This document shows, piece after piece, positions 9,891-19,876 of a stretch of 53,184 nt of DNA (positions are counted from its first letter, which is position 1; every line of letters starts with the position of its first letter). A program made the position numbers and the translations under genes. The notes beneath the pieces were generated by a model. The model had not been told where the DNA came from, ran no database searches, and worked only from the letters and a program-made list of their open reading frames with translations. This DNA is from Gaiellales bacterium (lineage in GTDB: Bacteria > Actinomycetota > Thermoleophilia > Gaiellales > JAICJC01), in the NCBI GenBank assembly GCA_036403155.1, contig DASWRM010000065.1:1-53184 (forward strand), read 5' to 3'.

Positions 9891-10461
9891 ACAGGCCGAA
9901 CAGGACGCGGTCGAGCAGCAGGACGGCCCGACCGCCGAGGAGCGGATGGAGTGGCGGATCGCCGCCCTGCGCCTCGTGCGCCAGTTTCCCGACCCGGCCC
10001 TCCGCAATGCCGCAAGCCCGGTCGCAACCGTCGATGACGAGGTGCAGCAGCTTGCGGGCCGGATGGTCGACATCATGGAGCGCGCCCACGGCGTCGGCCT
10101 TGCCGCGCCGCAGATCGGCGTGCTCCGCCGGATCCTCGTGTATCGGGCGCGCGACGAGGACGAGGCGCACGTCCTCATCAACCCCGAGGTGGTCGAGCGG
10201 TCGGACGAGACCGAGGTCGGCACCGAGGGCTGCCTGTCCCTGCTCGGCGGCGAGCTGCAGGTCGCCGTCCCGCGGCACGCCCGCGTCCGGGTCGCCGCAC
10301 GCGACGAGCACGGCGAGCAGGTCGACCTGGAAGCCGAGGGCTTCGAGGCCCGGGTGATCCAGCACGAGATCGACCACCTGGACGGCGTCCTCATCTTCGA
10401 CCGTGCGGAGGACGCCGACCGCCGCGAGGCTCTGCGCGAGCTTCGCCTCCGCGCCGGCTGA
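9883..10461 (+). CDS. def: Peptide deformylase
   Basis: Removes the formyl group from nascent proteins; its partner formyltransferase gene fmt follows directly. All three metal/active-site motifs are present: GVGLAAPQIG, EGCLSL and QHEIDHLDG (HExxH). The 192-aa product has an acidic N-terminal extension of about 25 residues before the conserved RLVRQFPDPALR; the ATG at 9946 would remove most of it. The chosen ATG overlaps the upstream stop. Confidence 0.95.
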   Translation: MSEQAEQDAVEQQDGPTAEERMEWRIAALRLVRQFPDPALRNAASPVATVDDEVQQLAGRMVDIMERAHGVGLAAPQIGVLRRILVYRARDEDEAHVLINPEVVERSDETEVGTEGCLSLLGGELQVAVPRHARVRVAARDEHGEQVDLEAEGFEARVIQHEIDHLDGVLIFDRAEDADRREALRELRLRAG

Positions 10462-10462
10462 C

Positions 10463-11335
10463 GTGGACGTCGCGTTCTTCGGCACCTCCGCGTTCGGCGC
10501 AGAGGTGCTGCGCAGCCTCGCCGGCCGGGGACGCATCCGGATCGCGACGGTGGTCAGCCAGCCCGACCGGCCGAGCGGCCGCGGGCGTGCGCCTACGCCG
10601 CCGCCGGTGGCCGCGGCGGCGCACGACCTGGGCCTGCCGCTGCGCCAGTCCGAGGACGCGAGCGCCGCTCCGCCCCAGGCCGACGCGGGTATCGTGGTCG
10701 CGTTCGGCCAGCTGATCCGCGAGCCGCTGCTGCACGCCTACCCGCTGGTGAACCTGCACCCCTCGGCCTTGCCGCGCTGGCGCGGTGCGGCGCCCATCGA
10801 GCGGGCGATCATGGCGGGCGACGACCGGACGGCGGTCGCCGTGATCGCGCTCGCCGCCGAGCTGGACGCCGGCCCGATCCTCGCCGAGGAGCCGATCGAG
10901 ATCGGGCCGGCGGACGACGCCGGCGCCGTGCGGGCACGGGCGCTCGAGCTGGGCGTTCCGCTGCTCGAGCGCGCGCTGCTCGCGCCGCCGGCTCCCAGGC
11001 CGCAGGCCGTCGAGGGAGTGACGTACGCGCACAAGATCACGCCGGACGACCGCCCTCTGCGGTGGGCGCGCCCCGCCGTGGAGCTCGACCGGCAGGTGCG
11101 GGCCCTCTCCCCTGGGATCGGCGCGCGGGCGCAGCTGGGCGATCGCCCGTGCCTGGTCTGGCGGGCGCGGCCGCTGGACGACGGCCCGCCGGAGGGGCAC
11201 ATCGCCGACGGGCTGGTGGTCGGATGCGGGCGGGGCGCGCTCCAGATCCTCGAGCTGCAGCCGGCCGGCAAGCAGCGGATGGACGCGGCCGCGTATCTGC
11301 GTGGGCTCCGTGAGCCGCCGACCCGCGCGGCATGA
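10463..11335 (+). CDS. fmt: Methionyl-tRNA formyltransferase
   Basis: Formylates initiator Met-tRNA using 10-formyl-THF. 290 aa, slightly shorter than the usual 310. Seen: DVAFFGTSAFGAEVL at the start, QPDRPSGRG, and the catalytic block VNLHPSALPRWRGAAPIE with the conserved Asn and His, then the C-terminal OB-like domain (GVTYAHKITPDDRPLRW). GTG 10463 lies one base after the def stop and immediately precedes the conserved N-terminal strand. The stop overlaps the rsmB ATG (ATGA), giving a def-fmt-rsmB unit that is common in bacteria. Confidence 0.95.
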   Translation: MDVAFFGTSAFGAEVLRSLAGRGRIRIATVVSQPDRPSGRGRAPTPPPVAAAAHDLGLPLRQSEDASAAPPQADAGIVVAFGQLIREPLLHAYPLVNLHPSALPRWRGAAPIERAIMAGDDRTAVAVIALAAELDAGPILAEEPIEIGPADDAGAVRARALELGVPLLERALLAPPAPRPQAVEGVTYAHKITPDDRPLRWARPAVELDRQVRALSPGIGARAQLGDRPCLVWRARPLDDGPPEGHIADGLVVGCGRGALQILELQPAGKQRMDAAAYLRGLREPPTRAA

Positions 11336-12537
11336 CTCCCGTCGCCCCCGCCCGGCGTGTCGCCTACGAGGTCGTGCGCCGCACCTTCGAGCAGGGCGCG
11401 TACGCGGATCGCGCCTTCGCGGGCGCGGCCGGCGCGCTGGATCCCCGCGAGCGACGCCAGGCGATGCGCCTCGCGTTCGGCGCCGTGCAGCGCATGCGCA
11501 CGGTCGACCACGCGGTCGAGCAGCTTGCGGGGAGGCGCCCGATGCGCCTGCAGGCCGAGCTGCGAAACGCGCTGCGCGTGAGCGGATACGAGGTGCTGTT
11601 CTCCGATGCCGTGCCCGCCCGCGCCGCCGTCAGCGAGGGGGTCGAGCTCGCCCGGTCTGTCGCGGGCGGCCGGATCGCCGGGCTCGCGAACGCGGTGCTG
11701 CGACGGCTGGCCGACGCCGGTGCCGGCTGGGTCGACGGCCTCCCGCCGCCCTTGCGGCTCTCGTACCCGGACTGGGTGTGGGACGCCTGGGTCGACCTGC
11801 TTGGCGAGGAGGGCGCCGCGGCCTGCGGCGACGCGCAGAACCAGCCGCCGGAGCTGTCGCTTCGCGTGAACACGCTGCGTGCGGGCCGGGTCGACCTTGG
11901 CGTTCCGGCGCACGAGGTGCCCGGGCTGCCCGAGGCGCTCGTCCTCGACGAGGTGACCGACGTCACCGCGTCCCGCGCATTCGCGTCGGGCGCCGTGTGG
12001 CCGCAGTCGCGCTCGTCGATGCGGCCGGGGCGGGTGCTGGCGCCGGAGCCGGGGATGCGCGTGGCCGACCTGTGCGCGGCGCCGGGCGGGAAGGCCGGCC
12101 AGCTTGCGGCGCTGATGGAGGATCGCGGGGAGCTCGTGTGCGTCGAGCGTCATGCGGGCCGCGCGGCGGAGCTGGTGCGGACGCTGGAGCGGTTCGGGGC
12201 AACCTGCGCGCGCGTCGTGGTCGCGGACGTCGTCGACTTCGCGGGAGGGCCGTTCGACCGCATCCTGCTCGACCCGCCGTGCAGCGGTCTGGGCGTGCTG
12301 GCCGGCCGCCCCGATGCGCGCTGGCGCCGGACGCCGGAGGATGCCGCGGAGCTGGCCGCTCTCCAGCGGGCGATGCTGGAGCACGCGATCGGGCTGCTCG
12401 CGCCGGGCGGCGTGCTGGTCTACTCGGTCTGCACGCTGCGGCGGGAGGAGTGCGAGGCGATCGCACCCGGCGGCGACTACCTGCTGCCGTACGTCGAGAA
12501 GAGCGACGGGTTCTACATCGCTCGCGTCGAGGCCTGA
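11332..12537 (+). CDS. rsmB: 16S rRNA m5C967 methyltransferase RsmB
   Basis: SAM-dependent 16S rRNA cytosine-5 methyltransferase. An N-terminal NusB-like RNA-binding domain (about residues 1-140: RVAYEVVRRTFEQGAYAD, DHAVEQLAG) is followed by the methyltransferase with CAAPGGKAGQL, DPPCSGLGVL (catalytic Cys) and VYSVCTLRREE (second Cys). The segment after VCTL is short: only about 30 residues connect to the terminal SDGFYIARVEA, where the family normally has some 25 more. The 401-aa protein is otherwise complete. Last gene before the convergent PAS/GGDEF/EAL gene; the 44-bp repeat follows. Confidence 0.94.
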   Translation: MTPVAPARRVAYEVVRRTFEQGAYADRAFAGAAGALDPRERRQAMRLAFGAVQRMRTVDHAVEQLAGRRPMRLQAELRNALRVSGYEVLFSDAVPARAAVSEGVELARSVAGGRIAGLANAVLRRLADAGAGWVDGLPPPLRLSYPDWVWDAWVDLLGEEGAAACGDAQNQPPELSLRVNTLRAGRVDLGVPAHEVPGLPEALVLDEVTDVTASRAFASGAVWPQSRSSMRPGRVLAPEPGMRVADLCAAPGGKAGQLAALMEDRGELVCVERHAGRAAELVRTLERFGATCARVVVADVVDFAGGPFDRILLDPPCSGLGVLAGRPDARWRRTPEDAAELAALQRAMLEHAIGLLAPGGVLVYSVCTLRREECEAIAPGGDYLLPYVEKSDGFYIARVEA

Positions 12538-12578
12538 GCGCCTCGGCGGCGGCACGTGCGACGGCACGGTCACGAGCC

Positions 12579-12622
12579 CGTCACGAAACCGAAATGGCAT
12601 TCACTCGGCGGCCAAGTGGCCA
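12579..12622 (+). repeat. 44-bp dispersed repeat, copy 1
   Basis: This 44-bp block, from CGTCACGAAACCGAAATG to AAGTGGCCA, recurs in reverse complement at 26495-26538 with a single mismatch (position 12597, G here and T there when read in the same direction). Weaker similarity extends left to about 12568. Both copies lie between the 3' ends of convergent genes. Function unknown. Confidence 0.85.
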
Positions 12623-12639
12623 ACCAGGCCGACGCCTCT

Positions 12640-15564
12640 CTACGCGGCCTCGCGCCGCCCCTCGTACCAGAGCCGCTCGATCTCCTCCGCCGGTACCGGC
12701 CGGCCGAACAGGAAGCCCTGCCCGATCCGGCAGCCGTGCTCCACGAGGAAGCGGCGCTGCGGCTCGGTCTCGATGCCCTCGGCCAGCGGCTCCATGCCGA
12801 CGCCGCGGGCCAGGCGCACGATCGTCTCGGTCAGCGTGACCGAGACGGCGTCGTGCGGGAGGTCGCGCACGAACGAGCGGTCGATCTTCAGCGTTCCCGC
12901 GGGCAGGTGGTTCAGCCGCGAGAGCGAGGAGTAGCCCGTGCCGAAGTCGTCGATGGCGAGCGGCATCCCGGCGGCATCGAGCATCTCGAGGATCCGCTCG
13001 GTCTCCTCGGGGTTGCCCATCGCGGCCGACTCCGTCACCTCCATCACCAGCTGGCGGGGCTCCACGCCGGCGGCGCGCACCTTCGCCAGCAGCCGCTCGA
13101 TCAGCCTCGCGTCCCAAAGGCCCGTCGGGAAGTTGAACGAGATGCGCAGCCCGATGCCGCGCGCGCTCCACGCGAGGGTCTGCGCACAGACCTCCGACAC
13201 GACCCATTCGGTGATCGGCAGGATCAGCCCCGTGCGCTCGGCGACGGGGATGAATGCCGCCGGCGAGATCGGTTCTCCGGTGGGCGGAATCCACCTGATC
13301 AGCGCCTCGACGCCGATCGGCCGCCCGTCGTGGAGGTCGACGACAGGCTGGTAGTAGAGCTGGAACTCGTGGCGCTCGATCGCCCGGTGCAGCCGTGAGA
13401 TGAGCTCGAGCTCGGCGGCGGGCTCGAGGCCGGTGGCGACGTCGCGGCGCCGGCCGGGGCGGGTGCGGAAGCGGTCGACCGTGGCGTGGCGGATGACCGC
13501 CTCGCGGTCGGCGCCGTCCTGCGGATAGAGGGCGATGCCGGCGCTTGCGGCCAGATAGACCTCGTCGCCGCGGTAGGTGAACGGCACCGCCAGGAGGTGC
13601 TCGAGCCGGCCGACGAGCGCCTCGGCCATCTGCGCCACGTCTCCTTCGACGCGGTGGGTGCCGTCGCCGTCCCCCTCGCCGGTGTCGGCCACGAGCACGA
13701 GGAACTCGTCGCCCCCCTGCCGTGCGACGAGCTCCGCGCCGAACGCCGCGTCACGCAGCCGGTTTGCGAACTGGCGCAGGAGCTCGTCCCCGGCGATGTG
13801 GCCGAGGCTGTCGTTGATCAACGTGAAGTTGTCGAGGCTGACGAACAGCACGGCCAGGTGCCGCTCGCGGTCGGTGCACCGCGCGATGGCGAGATCCAGC
13901 CACTCGCCGAACAGCTCACGGTTCGCCAGACCGGTCAGCTCGTCGTAGCGGGCCAGGTACTGCACCCGCTCCTCCGCACGCCGTCGCTCGGTGATGTCCT
14001 GCGAGATGCTGGTCAGCCCGATCACGTTGCCCGACGGGTCGCGCAGGAGCGTCTCGTTGCAGCTGATGATCAGCTCGTCGCCGTCGCGCGTGAGGATCCG
14101 CAGCTCGCCGGTCGCCTGGAGCCTGCCCGTCTGCATGGCAGCGTCGAAGCGGTCGCGCAGCTCCTGCCGCGGCGGGGGGAAGAAGGTGTCGAACCAGTCG
14201 CGGCCGAGCAGCTCCTCCCGCGACCAGCCGGTCACGGCGAGCAGGTGGTCGTTGCAGAAGGTGATGCGCCCGTCCCGGTCGAGCATGACGGCGATCAGCT
14301 GGACGCGCTCGAGGATCTCGCGGAACCGTCGCTCCGACTCCTGCATCTCCTCCTGCGCCTGGCGCCGCGCGGTGACGTCCTCCATGAACCCCTGGCAGAG
14401 CATCGGCCTGCCACTCGCGTCGGGGAGGATGCGTGAGTGGTCGCGGATCCAGACGATGCGGCCGTCCTTCGCGAACACGCGGTACTCCATCGTGTGGATC
14501 TCCTCGAACGGCTCCTCGAACATCGCCCCCATCACGCGCTCGTGGTCGTCGGGGTGGAGCACCTTGAGGAAGAACCCGCGCTCGGCGCCCCATTCCTCCG
14601 GGGTGTAGCCGAGGATCTCGGTCGTCTGGGGGCTGATGAAGATGGAGGTGCTGTACTCGTCCACCGCATCCTCGTAGACGATCAGCGGCAGGCGTTCGAC
14701 GAGGCCGCGGTAGCGCTCCTCGGCCGTCTCGAGATCGATGACGAGACCGCGCATTCGGCGCCGGTCGAGCAGCAGCCGGCCGACGAACGCCGCGAAGCCG
14801 CCGGCGGCGAGCAGTGAGATGAGGCGGCCGTCCGGTCCGCTCGTACCGATGGCCAGAGCCGACAGCGCCGCCACGGCGAGCGCCGGCACGATCGGCATGC
14901 GCACATCGGCGCCGGTCGCAGCAGCGCGGCCGCTGCTCCGTATGCGCAGCGCGCCCACTCCGAGCAGCGCGAAGCCGAGCGACCGCGTCGCGTCGGGCAC
15001 GGTCACCGCCCAGTCTGCGGACAGCGTGGTTCCGGTCGTCACCCACATCGCCGCGAGCGCCACCGCGACCAGGCCGGCGCCCGCGAACGCGTCGCCCTCG
15101 AGCGGACGCGCCCGCCGGCGGATCGTCAGGTCGCTCGCCAGAAGCAGCAGCGCCGCATAGCTCGCCGGATACAGGAAGTGCGTGACCACGTCGGCGGCGG
15201 CGAGATGGAACGGTGCCGGGTCGCCGGCGATGCTGACCGCCGACACCGCGAGCACGGCCGGCACGATGTCGAGTGCGATCAGCGGGCTGAGGCCGCCGGG
15301 CAGCCGGCGCGCGACCCCGCAGGCGGCGATCGCCGCGGTCGCCGACGACATGATCCGAAGCAGCATCGCGCGGTCGCCGGCGATGTCGCCCGGCCATCCG
15401 CGGATGACGAGCGACGCGACGAAGACCGCCAGCGCGACCGCCCACAGGATCCAGCCCGCGTCCCGGGTGCGCCGCGCGATGCGACCGCAGACCGCGAGCG
15501 CGGTGATGCTCGTGACCGACATGAGCGCCAGATCGGCGGAGGACGGGTGCGGGAGCGAAGCCAC
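12640..15564 (-). CDS. Membrane sensor PAS-PAS-GGDEF-EAL protein
   Basis: Predicted cyclic-di-GMP turnover enzyme, about 974 aa. Residues 1-290 hold about eight hydrophobic segments; then PAS-1 ([19 protein letters not shown]), PAS-2 ([17 protein letters not shown]), GGDEF ([13 protein letters not shown], intact GGDEF; no RxxD inhibitory site upstream) and EAL ([40 protein letters not shown]). The phosphodiesterase residues look intact; the GGDEF C-terminal segment is odd ([13 protein letters not shown] where MYxAKxxG is usual). Start is uncertain: GTG 15564 keeps the first hydrophobic segment whole, ATG 15522 is the alternative. Divergent from rpe. Confidence 0.88.
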   Translation of the reverse strand: MASLPHPSSADLALMSVTSITALAVCGRIARRTRDAGWILWAVALAVFVASLVIRGWPGDIAGDRAMLLRIMSSATAAIAACGVARRLPGGLSPLIALDIVPAVLAVSAVSIAGDPAPFHLAAADVVTHFLYPASYAALLLLASDLTIRRRARPLEGDAFAGAGLVAVALAAMWVTTGTTLSADWAVTVPDATRSLGFALLGVGALRIRSSGRAAATGADVRMPIVPALAVAALSALAIGTSGPDGRLISLLAAGGFAAFVGRLLLDRRRMRGLVIDLETAEERYRGLVERLPLIVYEDAVDEYSTSIFISPQTTEILGYTPEEWGAERGFFLKVLHPDDHERVMGAMFEEPFEEIHTMEYRVFAKDGRIVWIRDHSRILPDASGRPMLCQGFMEDVTARRQAQEEMQESERRFREILERVQLIAVMLDRDGRITFCNDHLLAVTGWSREELLGRDWFDTFFPPPRQELRDRFDAAMQTGRLQATGELRILTRDGDELIISCNETLLRDPSGNVIGLTSISQDITERRRAEERVQYLARYDELTGLANRELFGEWLDLAIARCTDRERHLAVLFVSLDNFTLINDSLGHIAGDELLRQFANRLRDAAFGAELVARQGGDEFLVLVADTGEGDGDGTHRVEGDVAQMAEALVGRLEHLLAVPFTYRGDEVYLAASAGIALYPQDGADREAVIRHATVDRFRTRPGRRRDVATGLEPAAELELISRLHRAIERHEFQLYYQPVVDLHDGRPIGVEALIRWIPPTGEPISPAAFIPVAERTGLILPITEWVVSEVCAQTLAWSARGIGLRISFNFPTGLWDARLIERLLAKVRAAGVEPRQLVMEVTESAAMGNPEETERILEMLDAAGMPLAIDDFGTGYSSLSRLNHLPAGTLKIDRSFVRDLPHDAVSVTLTETIVRLARGVGMEPLAEGIETEPQRRFLVEHGCRIGQGFLFGRPVPAEEIERLWYEGRREAA

Positions 15565-15644
15565 GACTACCGGTTCATCGGCCGGTCGGCGACGGTGTTT
15601 GAGTGCGGCGGCGGGGCGATGTCGCCGCCCGGCGGCCGCTTCAC

Positions 15645-15650
15645 TATCCT
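15645..15650 (+). promoter_or_regulatory. -10 box TATCCT before rpe
   Basis: TATCCT ends 8 nt before ATG 15659, consistent with a leaderless or nearly leaderless transcript for the rpe-rib run. Confidence 0.45.
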
Positions 15651-15658
15651 GACGGCGC

Positions 15659-16354
15659 ATGCGGGAATGGCCGTCAACCGTCGAAGTCGCGCCGTCGATC
15701 CTGTCGGCGGATTTCGGCCGCATGCGCGAGCAGGTCGGCGAGGTGCTGGATGCGGGGGCGCGCGTGATCCACATCGACGTCATGGACGGGCACTTCGTCC
15801 CGGTGATCACGTTCGGCCCCAAGATGGTCGAGGACGTCGCCGGGCTGATCCACGACCGCGGCGGCTTCGCGGACGTGCACCTGATGATCGAGCAGCCCGA
15901 GCGTCACATCGACCAGTTCGCGGCGGCCGGCGCGGACAGCCTGACCGTGCACGTCGAGACCTGCCCGCACTTGCACAGCACCCTGCAGGCGATCCACGAG
16001 CTCGGCTGCCGGGCGGGGGTCACCCTCAACCCGGCAACGCCGGTGGCGGCGATCTCGGAGGCGGCGCGGTACGCCGACGTGCTGCTGTGCATGTCGGTCA
16101 ATCCTGGGTTCGGCGGGCAGGCGTTCATCCCGGCGACGCTCGACCGTCTGCCGCTGATGCGCGACCTCGCCTCGATGCGTCCGAACGCTGTGCAGGTCGA
16201 GGTCGACGGGGGCGTCCACACCGGCACGATCGCCGACGTGCACGAGGCCGGCGCGAACATCATGGTTGCGGGCTCGGCGATCTTCTCCGCACGCAGCCCG
16301 GCCGACGCGTACCGCGAGCTGGCCGCCCTCGTGGCCAGCCCGGCACGGGCCTGA
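15659..16354 (+). CDS. rpe: Ribulose-phosphate 3-epimerase
   Basis: Interconverts ribulose-5-phosphate and xylulose-5-phosphate. The substrate is also used by RibB (3,4-dihydroxy-2-butanone-4-phosphate synthase), which may explain its place at the head of the riboflavin genes. 231-aa TIM barrel with [43 protein letters not shown] and EVDGGVH followed by the phosphate-binding [13 protein letters not shown]. Metal ligands (His and Asp of HIDVMDGH, the later His and Asp) are present. The ATG follows the TATCCT box. Confidence 0.96.
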   Translation: MREWPSTVEVAPSILSADFGRMREQVGEVLDAGARVIHIDVMDGHFVPVITFGPKMVEDVAGLIHDRGGFADVHLMIEQPERHIDQFAAAGADSLTVHVETCPHLHSTLQAIHELGCRAGVTLNPATPVAAISEAARYADVLLCMSVNPGFGGQAFIPATLDRLPLMRDLASMRPNAVQVEVDGGVHTGTIADVHEAGANIMVAGSAIFSARSPADAYRELAALVASPARA

Positions 16355-16357
16355 CGC

Positions 16358-17440
16358 ATGGAGGCGGCCGACCGGGCGCTGCTCGAGCGGTGCCTGGAGC
16401 TGGCCGAGCGCGGGGCGCGGACCGCGGCGCCCAATCCGCTCGTCGGATGCGTGCTCGTCCGTGACGGCGTCGTCATCGGCGAGGGCTGGCACGAGCGGCC
16501 GGGACAGCCGCACGCCGAGGTGAACGCCCTGCGCGCAGCGGGCGACGCTCGCGGCGCGACGGCGTACGTCAGCCTGGAGCCGTGCGCGCACCACGGGCGC
16601 ACGCCGCCGTGCGCGGACGCGCTGGTGGACGCGGGCGTCGTCCGGGTGGTCGTCGCCGCCGTCGATCCCGACCCGCGCACGAACGGCCGCGGTGCCGCCC
16701 GCCTGCGAGAGGCCGGAGTGGAGGTGGAGGCGGCCCCGTCGGACGTCGAGCTGTCGGCGATGCTGCAGAACGCCGCGTTCCGCACGCTCGTGCGGCTGGG
16801 CCGCCCGCATGTCACGTACAAGGCGGCGGTCAGCCTGGACGGCCGGACAGCGACGGCCGCCGGCGAATCGCGGTGGATCTCGTCGGCCGAGAGCCGGCGG
16901 CTCGTGCATGAATGGCGCGCGCGGTCGTCGGCGGTGGCGGTCGGAGCAGGAACGGCGCGCTCGGACGACCCGATGCTGACCGCTCGCGACTGCGACCCGC
17001 CCGCCGACCGCCAGCCGGTGCGGGTGGTGTTCGACCGGGGGGCACGCCTGCCGCTCGACTCGGCGCTCGTGCGGAGCGCCGGCGCCGTGCCGGTCGTCGT
17101 GGTGTGCGATCCCGGCGCACCGGGGGCAGCCGGCCTTGCGGCAGCCGGGGTCGACGTCGTCGAGGCGGACGGCCTGGCCGCCGGACTCGCCGCACTCGGC
17201 CTGCGCGAGCTCTCGTCGCTGCTCGTCGAAGGGGGAGCGACGCTGGCGGGTGCCCTGCTGGCGGACGGCCTCGTCGACCGCCTGGCGGTGTTCGTGGCCC
17301 CGCTGCTGCTCGGCGACGGGCCGGGCATCGCGGCCGGCTGGGCGGCCGGGGATCTGGCGAGCGCACCCCGCGCGGTCTCGATGCGGTCCCGGGCGGTCGG
17401 GCCGGATACGCTGCTGGTGGCAGAGCTGCACGAGAACTGA
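16358..17440 (+). CDS. ribD: Bifunctional deaminase/reductase RibD
   Basis: Second and third steps of riboflavin synthesis: deamination of the pyrimidine, then reduction of the ribosyl side chain. 360 aa, full length. N-terminal deaminase with the zinc motif HAEVNAL and PCAHHGRTPPC; C-terminal NADPH-dependent reductase with TYKAAVSLDGRTA, GESRWISS, GAGTARSDDPMLT and the LVEGGATLAGALL loop. It starts 3 bp after the rpe stop and ends 6 bp before ribE, so co-transcription is likely. Confidence 0.96.
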   Translation: MEAADRALLERCLELAERGARTAAPNPLVGCVLVRDGVVIGEGWHERPGQPHAEVNALRAAGDARGATAYVSLEPCAHHGRTPPCADALVDAGVVRVVVAAVDPDPRTNGRGAARLREAGVEVEAAPSDVELSAMLQNAAFRTLVRLGRPHVTYKAAVSLDGRTATAAGESRWISSAESRRLVHEWRARSSAVAVGAGTARSDDPMLTARDCDPPADRQPVRVVFDRGARLPLDSALVRSAGAVPVVVVCDPGAPGAAGLAAAGVDVVEADGLAAGLAALGLRELSSLLVEGGATLAGALLADGLVDRLAVFVAPLLLGDGPGIAAGWAAGDLASAPRAVSMRSRAVGPDTLLVAELHEN

Positions 17441-17446
17441 GGGTCG

Positions 17447-18037
17447 ATGTTCACCGGGATCGTGGTCGAGCAGGGTGAGGTGCTGGAGCCGCCGCCGCGG
17501 CTGGTGCTCCGCGCGCCGGCGACGGCGGCCGGAGCGGCGATCGGCGACTCGGTCGCCATCGACGGCTGTTGCCTCACGGTGGTGGAGATCGACGGCGACC
17601 GGCTCAGCTTCGACGCTGTGCCCGAGACGCTCCGCCGCACGACGCTCGGGCGTCTTGCTGCCGGCGCCACGGTGAACCTCGAGCCGGCCCTGCGGGCGGG
17701 CGACCGGATGGGCGGGCATCTCGTCCAGGGCCACGTCGACGGGGTCGGTGCGCTGGTCTCGGCGGTTCCCGAGGCGGACGCGGTGAACATGACGTTCCGC
17801 GCGCCCGAGCAGGTGCTGCGCTACGTGATCGAGAAGGGGTCGATCGGCGTGAATGGCGTCAGCCTGACCGTCACGGCGTTCGACGACGAGACGTTCTCGG
17901 TGTCGGTGATCCCGCACACGCGCGCGGTGACCAACCTCGGCCGTCTCGGGCCTGAGGACGAGGTGAACCTCGAGGCCGACCTGTTCGGCAAGTACGTCGA
18001 GCGGATGCAGGCCGGTCGGGTGTTTCAGGCCCGGTGA
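17447..18037 (+). CDS. ribE: Riboflavin synthase, alpha chain
   Basis: Dismutates two 6,7-dimethyl-8-ribityllumazine molecules to riboflavin. 196 aa with two lumazine-binding repeats: MFTGIVVEQGEV with DGCCLTVVEI in the first, and GHLVQGHVDGVG with NGVSLTVTAF in the second. Works with RibH, encoded two genes downstream. No FMN riboswitch is visible anywhere in the run. Confidence 0.96.
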   Translation: MFTGIVVEQGEVLEPPPRLVLRAPATAAGAAIGDSVAIDGCCLTVVEIDGDRLSFDAVPETLRRTTLGRLAAGATVNLEPALRAGDRMGGHLVQGHVDGVGALVSAVPEADAVNMTFRAPEQVLRYVIEKGSIGVNGVSLTVTAFDDETFSVSVIPHTRAVTNLGRLGPEDEVNLEADLFGKYVERMQAGRVFQAR

Positions 18038-18043
18038 TACCCT
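18038..18043 (+). promoter_or_regulatory. -10 box TACCCT before ribBA
   Basis: TACCCT ends 7 nt before ATG 18051 and overlaps the region just after the ribE stop, suggesting ribBA-ribH can be transcribed separately. Confidence 0.45.
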
Positions 18044-18050
18044 GGGGCCG

Positions 18051-19364
18051 ATGACCGTGGACGAGCGCTACAAGGAGCTGTATCCCGACCTCGACGGGTC
18101 GCCGTTCGCGTCCATCGAGGATGCGGTCGAGGACGTCCGCGCCGGCCGGATGGTCGTTGTGGTCGACTCGCCCGACCGCGAGAACGAGGGCGACCTGGTC
18201 ATGGCCGCGGAGTGCGTCACCCCCGAGGCGATCAACTTCATGGCCCGCCACGCCCGCGGCCTGATCTGCCTCACGCTGACACCGGAGCGGTGCGACGAGC
18301 TCGGCCTGCAGATGATGACCCGCGACAACCGCACGCCGTTCGAGACCGCCTTCACGGTGTCGATCGAGGCGCGCACCGGTGTCTCGACGGGCATCTCGGC
18401 CGCTGACCGCGCGCACACGATCCGCGTCGCGGTCGACCCGTCCACGGTGCCCGGCGATCTGGTCGAGCCGGGGCACGTGTTCCCGCTGCGCGCGCGGCCG
18501 CATGGCGTGCTCGAGCGGACCGGCCAGACCGAGGCGTCGGTCGACCTGGCGAGGCTGGCCGGCTTCGCGCCTGCGGGCGTGATCTGCGAGGTGATGAACG
18601 AGGACGGCACGATGGCGCGCGTGCCAGACCTCGTCGCGTACTGCGCGGAGCACGGGCTGAAGATGATCACCGTGGCAGACCTGATCGCCTACCGGCACCG
18701 GCGCGAGAAGCTGGTCGAGCGGATCGCGAGCGCCCAGATGCCGACCCGCTATGGCGACTTCATCTCGCACGGCTACCGCTCGATGATCGACGGTCAGCAC
18801 CACGTCGCGCTGGTGATGGGCGACGTGGCGGGGGCGGAGGACGTGCTCGTGCGCGTCCACTCCGAGTGCGTGACCGGCGACGTCTTCCACTCGCTGCGGT
18901 GCGACTGCGGCGAGCAGCTGGAGCGGGCGCTCGCCCAGATCGCGCGCGAGGGGAGCGGGGTGCTGCTCTACCTCGCACAGGAGGGCCGCGGCATCGGCCT
19001 GCTGAACAAGCTTCGCGCCTACGAGCTGCAGGAGCAGGGACTCGACACGGTGGATGCGAACCTCGCCCTGGGCCTGCCGGTCGATTCCCGCGACTACGGG
19101 ATGGGGGCGCAGATCCTGGCTGATCTCGGGCTGTCGACGATCCGGGTTCTGACGAACAATCCGAAGAAGATCATCGGGCTGGAGGGCTACGGGCTGACGG
19201 TCACCGAGCAGGTCGCGATCGTCGCCGAGCCGAACCCCGTGAACGCGAGCTACCTCCGCACGAAGGTCGAGCGGATGGGGCATACCATCACGCACCAGGG
19301 CCTGCGCATCGAGGAGGGCGAGGGAGTGCCTGCGCCGTTCACCGAGGGGCCGTTCGGGCCGTGA
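18051..19364 (+). CDS. ribBA: Bifunctional DHBP synthase / GTP cyclohydrolase II
   Basis: Both entry reactions of riboflavin synthesis in one 437-aa chain. Residues 1-210: RibB, with [16 protein letters not shown] and the His/Glu metal site ([19 protein letters not shown]). Residues about 215-437: RibA, with [20 protein letters not shown] (three zinc cysteines), QEGRGIGL and LTNNPKKI. Start ATG at 18051 follows TACCCT. The stop overlaps the ribH GTG by 4 bp. Confidence 0.97.
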   Translation: MTVDERYKELYPDLDGSPFASIEDAVEDVRAGRMVVVVDSPDRENEGDLVMAAECVTPEAINFMARHARGLICLTLTPERCDELGLQMMTRDNRTPFETAFTVSIEARTGVSTGISAADRAHTIRVAVDPSTVPGDLVEPGHVFPLRARPHGVLERTGQTEASVDLARLAGFAPAGVICEVMNEDGTMARVPDLVAYCAEHGLKMITVADLIAYRHRREKLVERIASAQMPTRYGDFISHGYRSMIDGQHHVALVMGDVAGAEDVLVRVHSECVTGDVFHSLRCDCGEQLERALAQIAREGSGVLLYLAQEGRGIGLLNKLRAYELQEQGLDTVDANLALGLPVDSRDYGMGAQILADLGLSTIRVLTNNPKKIIGLEGYGLTVTEQVAIVAEPNPVNASYLRTKVERMGHTITHQGLRIEEGEGVPAPFTEGPFGP

Positions 19365-19873
19365 GCCAGTTCGGCGTCGGCACCCTGGAGGTGCCTGACG
19401 GCTGCACGGTGCTGGCCGGCCGGCAGGGCGACGAGCTGGACGTCGCGGTGGTGGCGTCGCGGTTCAACGCCGAGATCGTGCAGCGGCTGCTGGACGGCGC
19501 GGTGGAGGAGCTGGAATCGCAGGGCGTGCCGCGAGAGCGCATCAGCGTCGTGCTCGTCCCCGGGGCGTTCGAGCTGCCGATCGCGTGCCGGCGGCTGGCG
19601 ATGGCCGGCGGGCACCACGCCGTGGTCGCGCTCGGGTGCGTGATCCGCGGCGAGACGCCGCACTTCGACTATGTCTGCGCCGAGGCAGCCCGCGGCGTCG
19701 GCGAGGCGGCGGCGGTGAGCGGCGTCCCCGTGACGTTCGGCGTGATCACCGCGAACACGCTCGAGCAGGCGCAGGCGCGCTCCGGGGGCGCGCACGGCAA
19801 CGCGGGCGCATCCGCCGCTGCGGCCGCCGTCGAGATGGCGTCACTGCTGCGAACGCTGCCGCGGCCGCGGTAA
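19361..19873 (+). CDS. ribH: 6,7-dimethyl-8-ribityllumazine synthase
   Basis: Condenses the RibA/RibD and RibB products to lumazine; forms large shells in many bacteria. 170 aa with VVASRFNAEIVQRLLDGA, VPGAFELPIACR, ALGCVIRGETPHFDYVC, TFGVITANTLEQAQAR and a C-terminal AAVEMASLL helix. GTG start inside the ribBA stop. Last gene before the tandem repeat array. Confidence 0.96.
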   Translation: MSQFGVGTLEVPDGCTVLAGRQGDELDVAVVASRFNAEIVQRLLDGAVEELESQGVPRERISVVLVPGAFELPIACRRLAMAGGHHAVVALGCVIRGETPHFDYVCAEAARGVGEAAAVSGVPVTFGVITANTLEQAQARSGGAHGNAGASAAAAAVEMASLLRTLPRPR

Positions 19874-19876
19874 CGC

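Noticed and set aside
12500-12700. 44-bp repeat as an insertion sequence end
   Set aside because: No transposase gene lies between or next to the copies, there is no target-site duplication, and 13.9 kb of housekeeping genes separates them.
13440-13520. Frameshift in the GGDEF domain
   Set aside because: The alternative frames give no better match to the family over this stretch, and both the upstream and downstream domains stay in the same frame.
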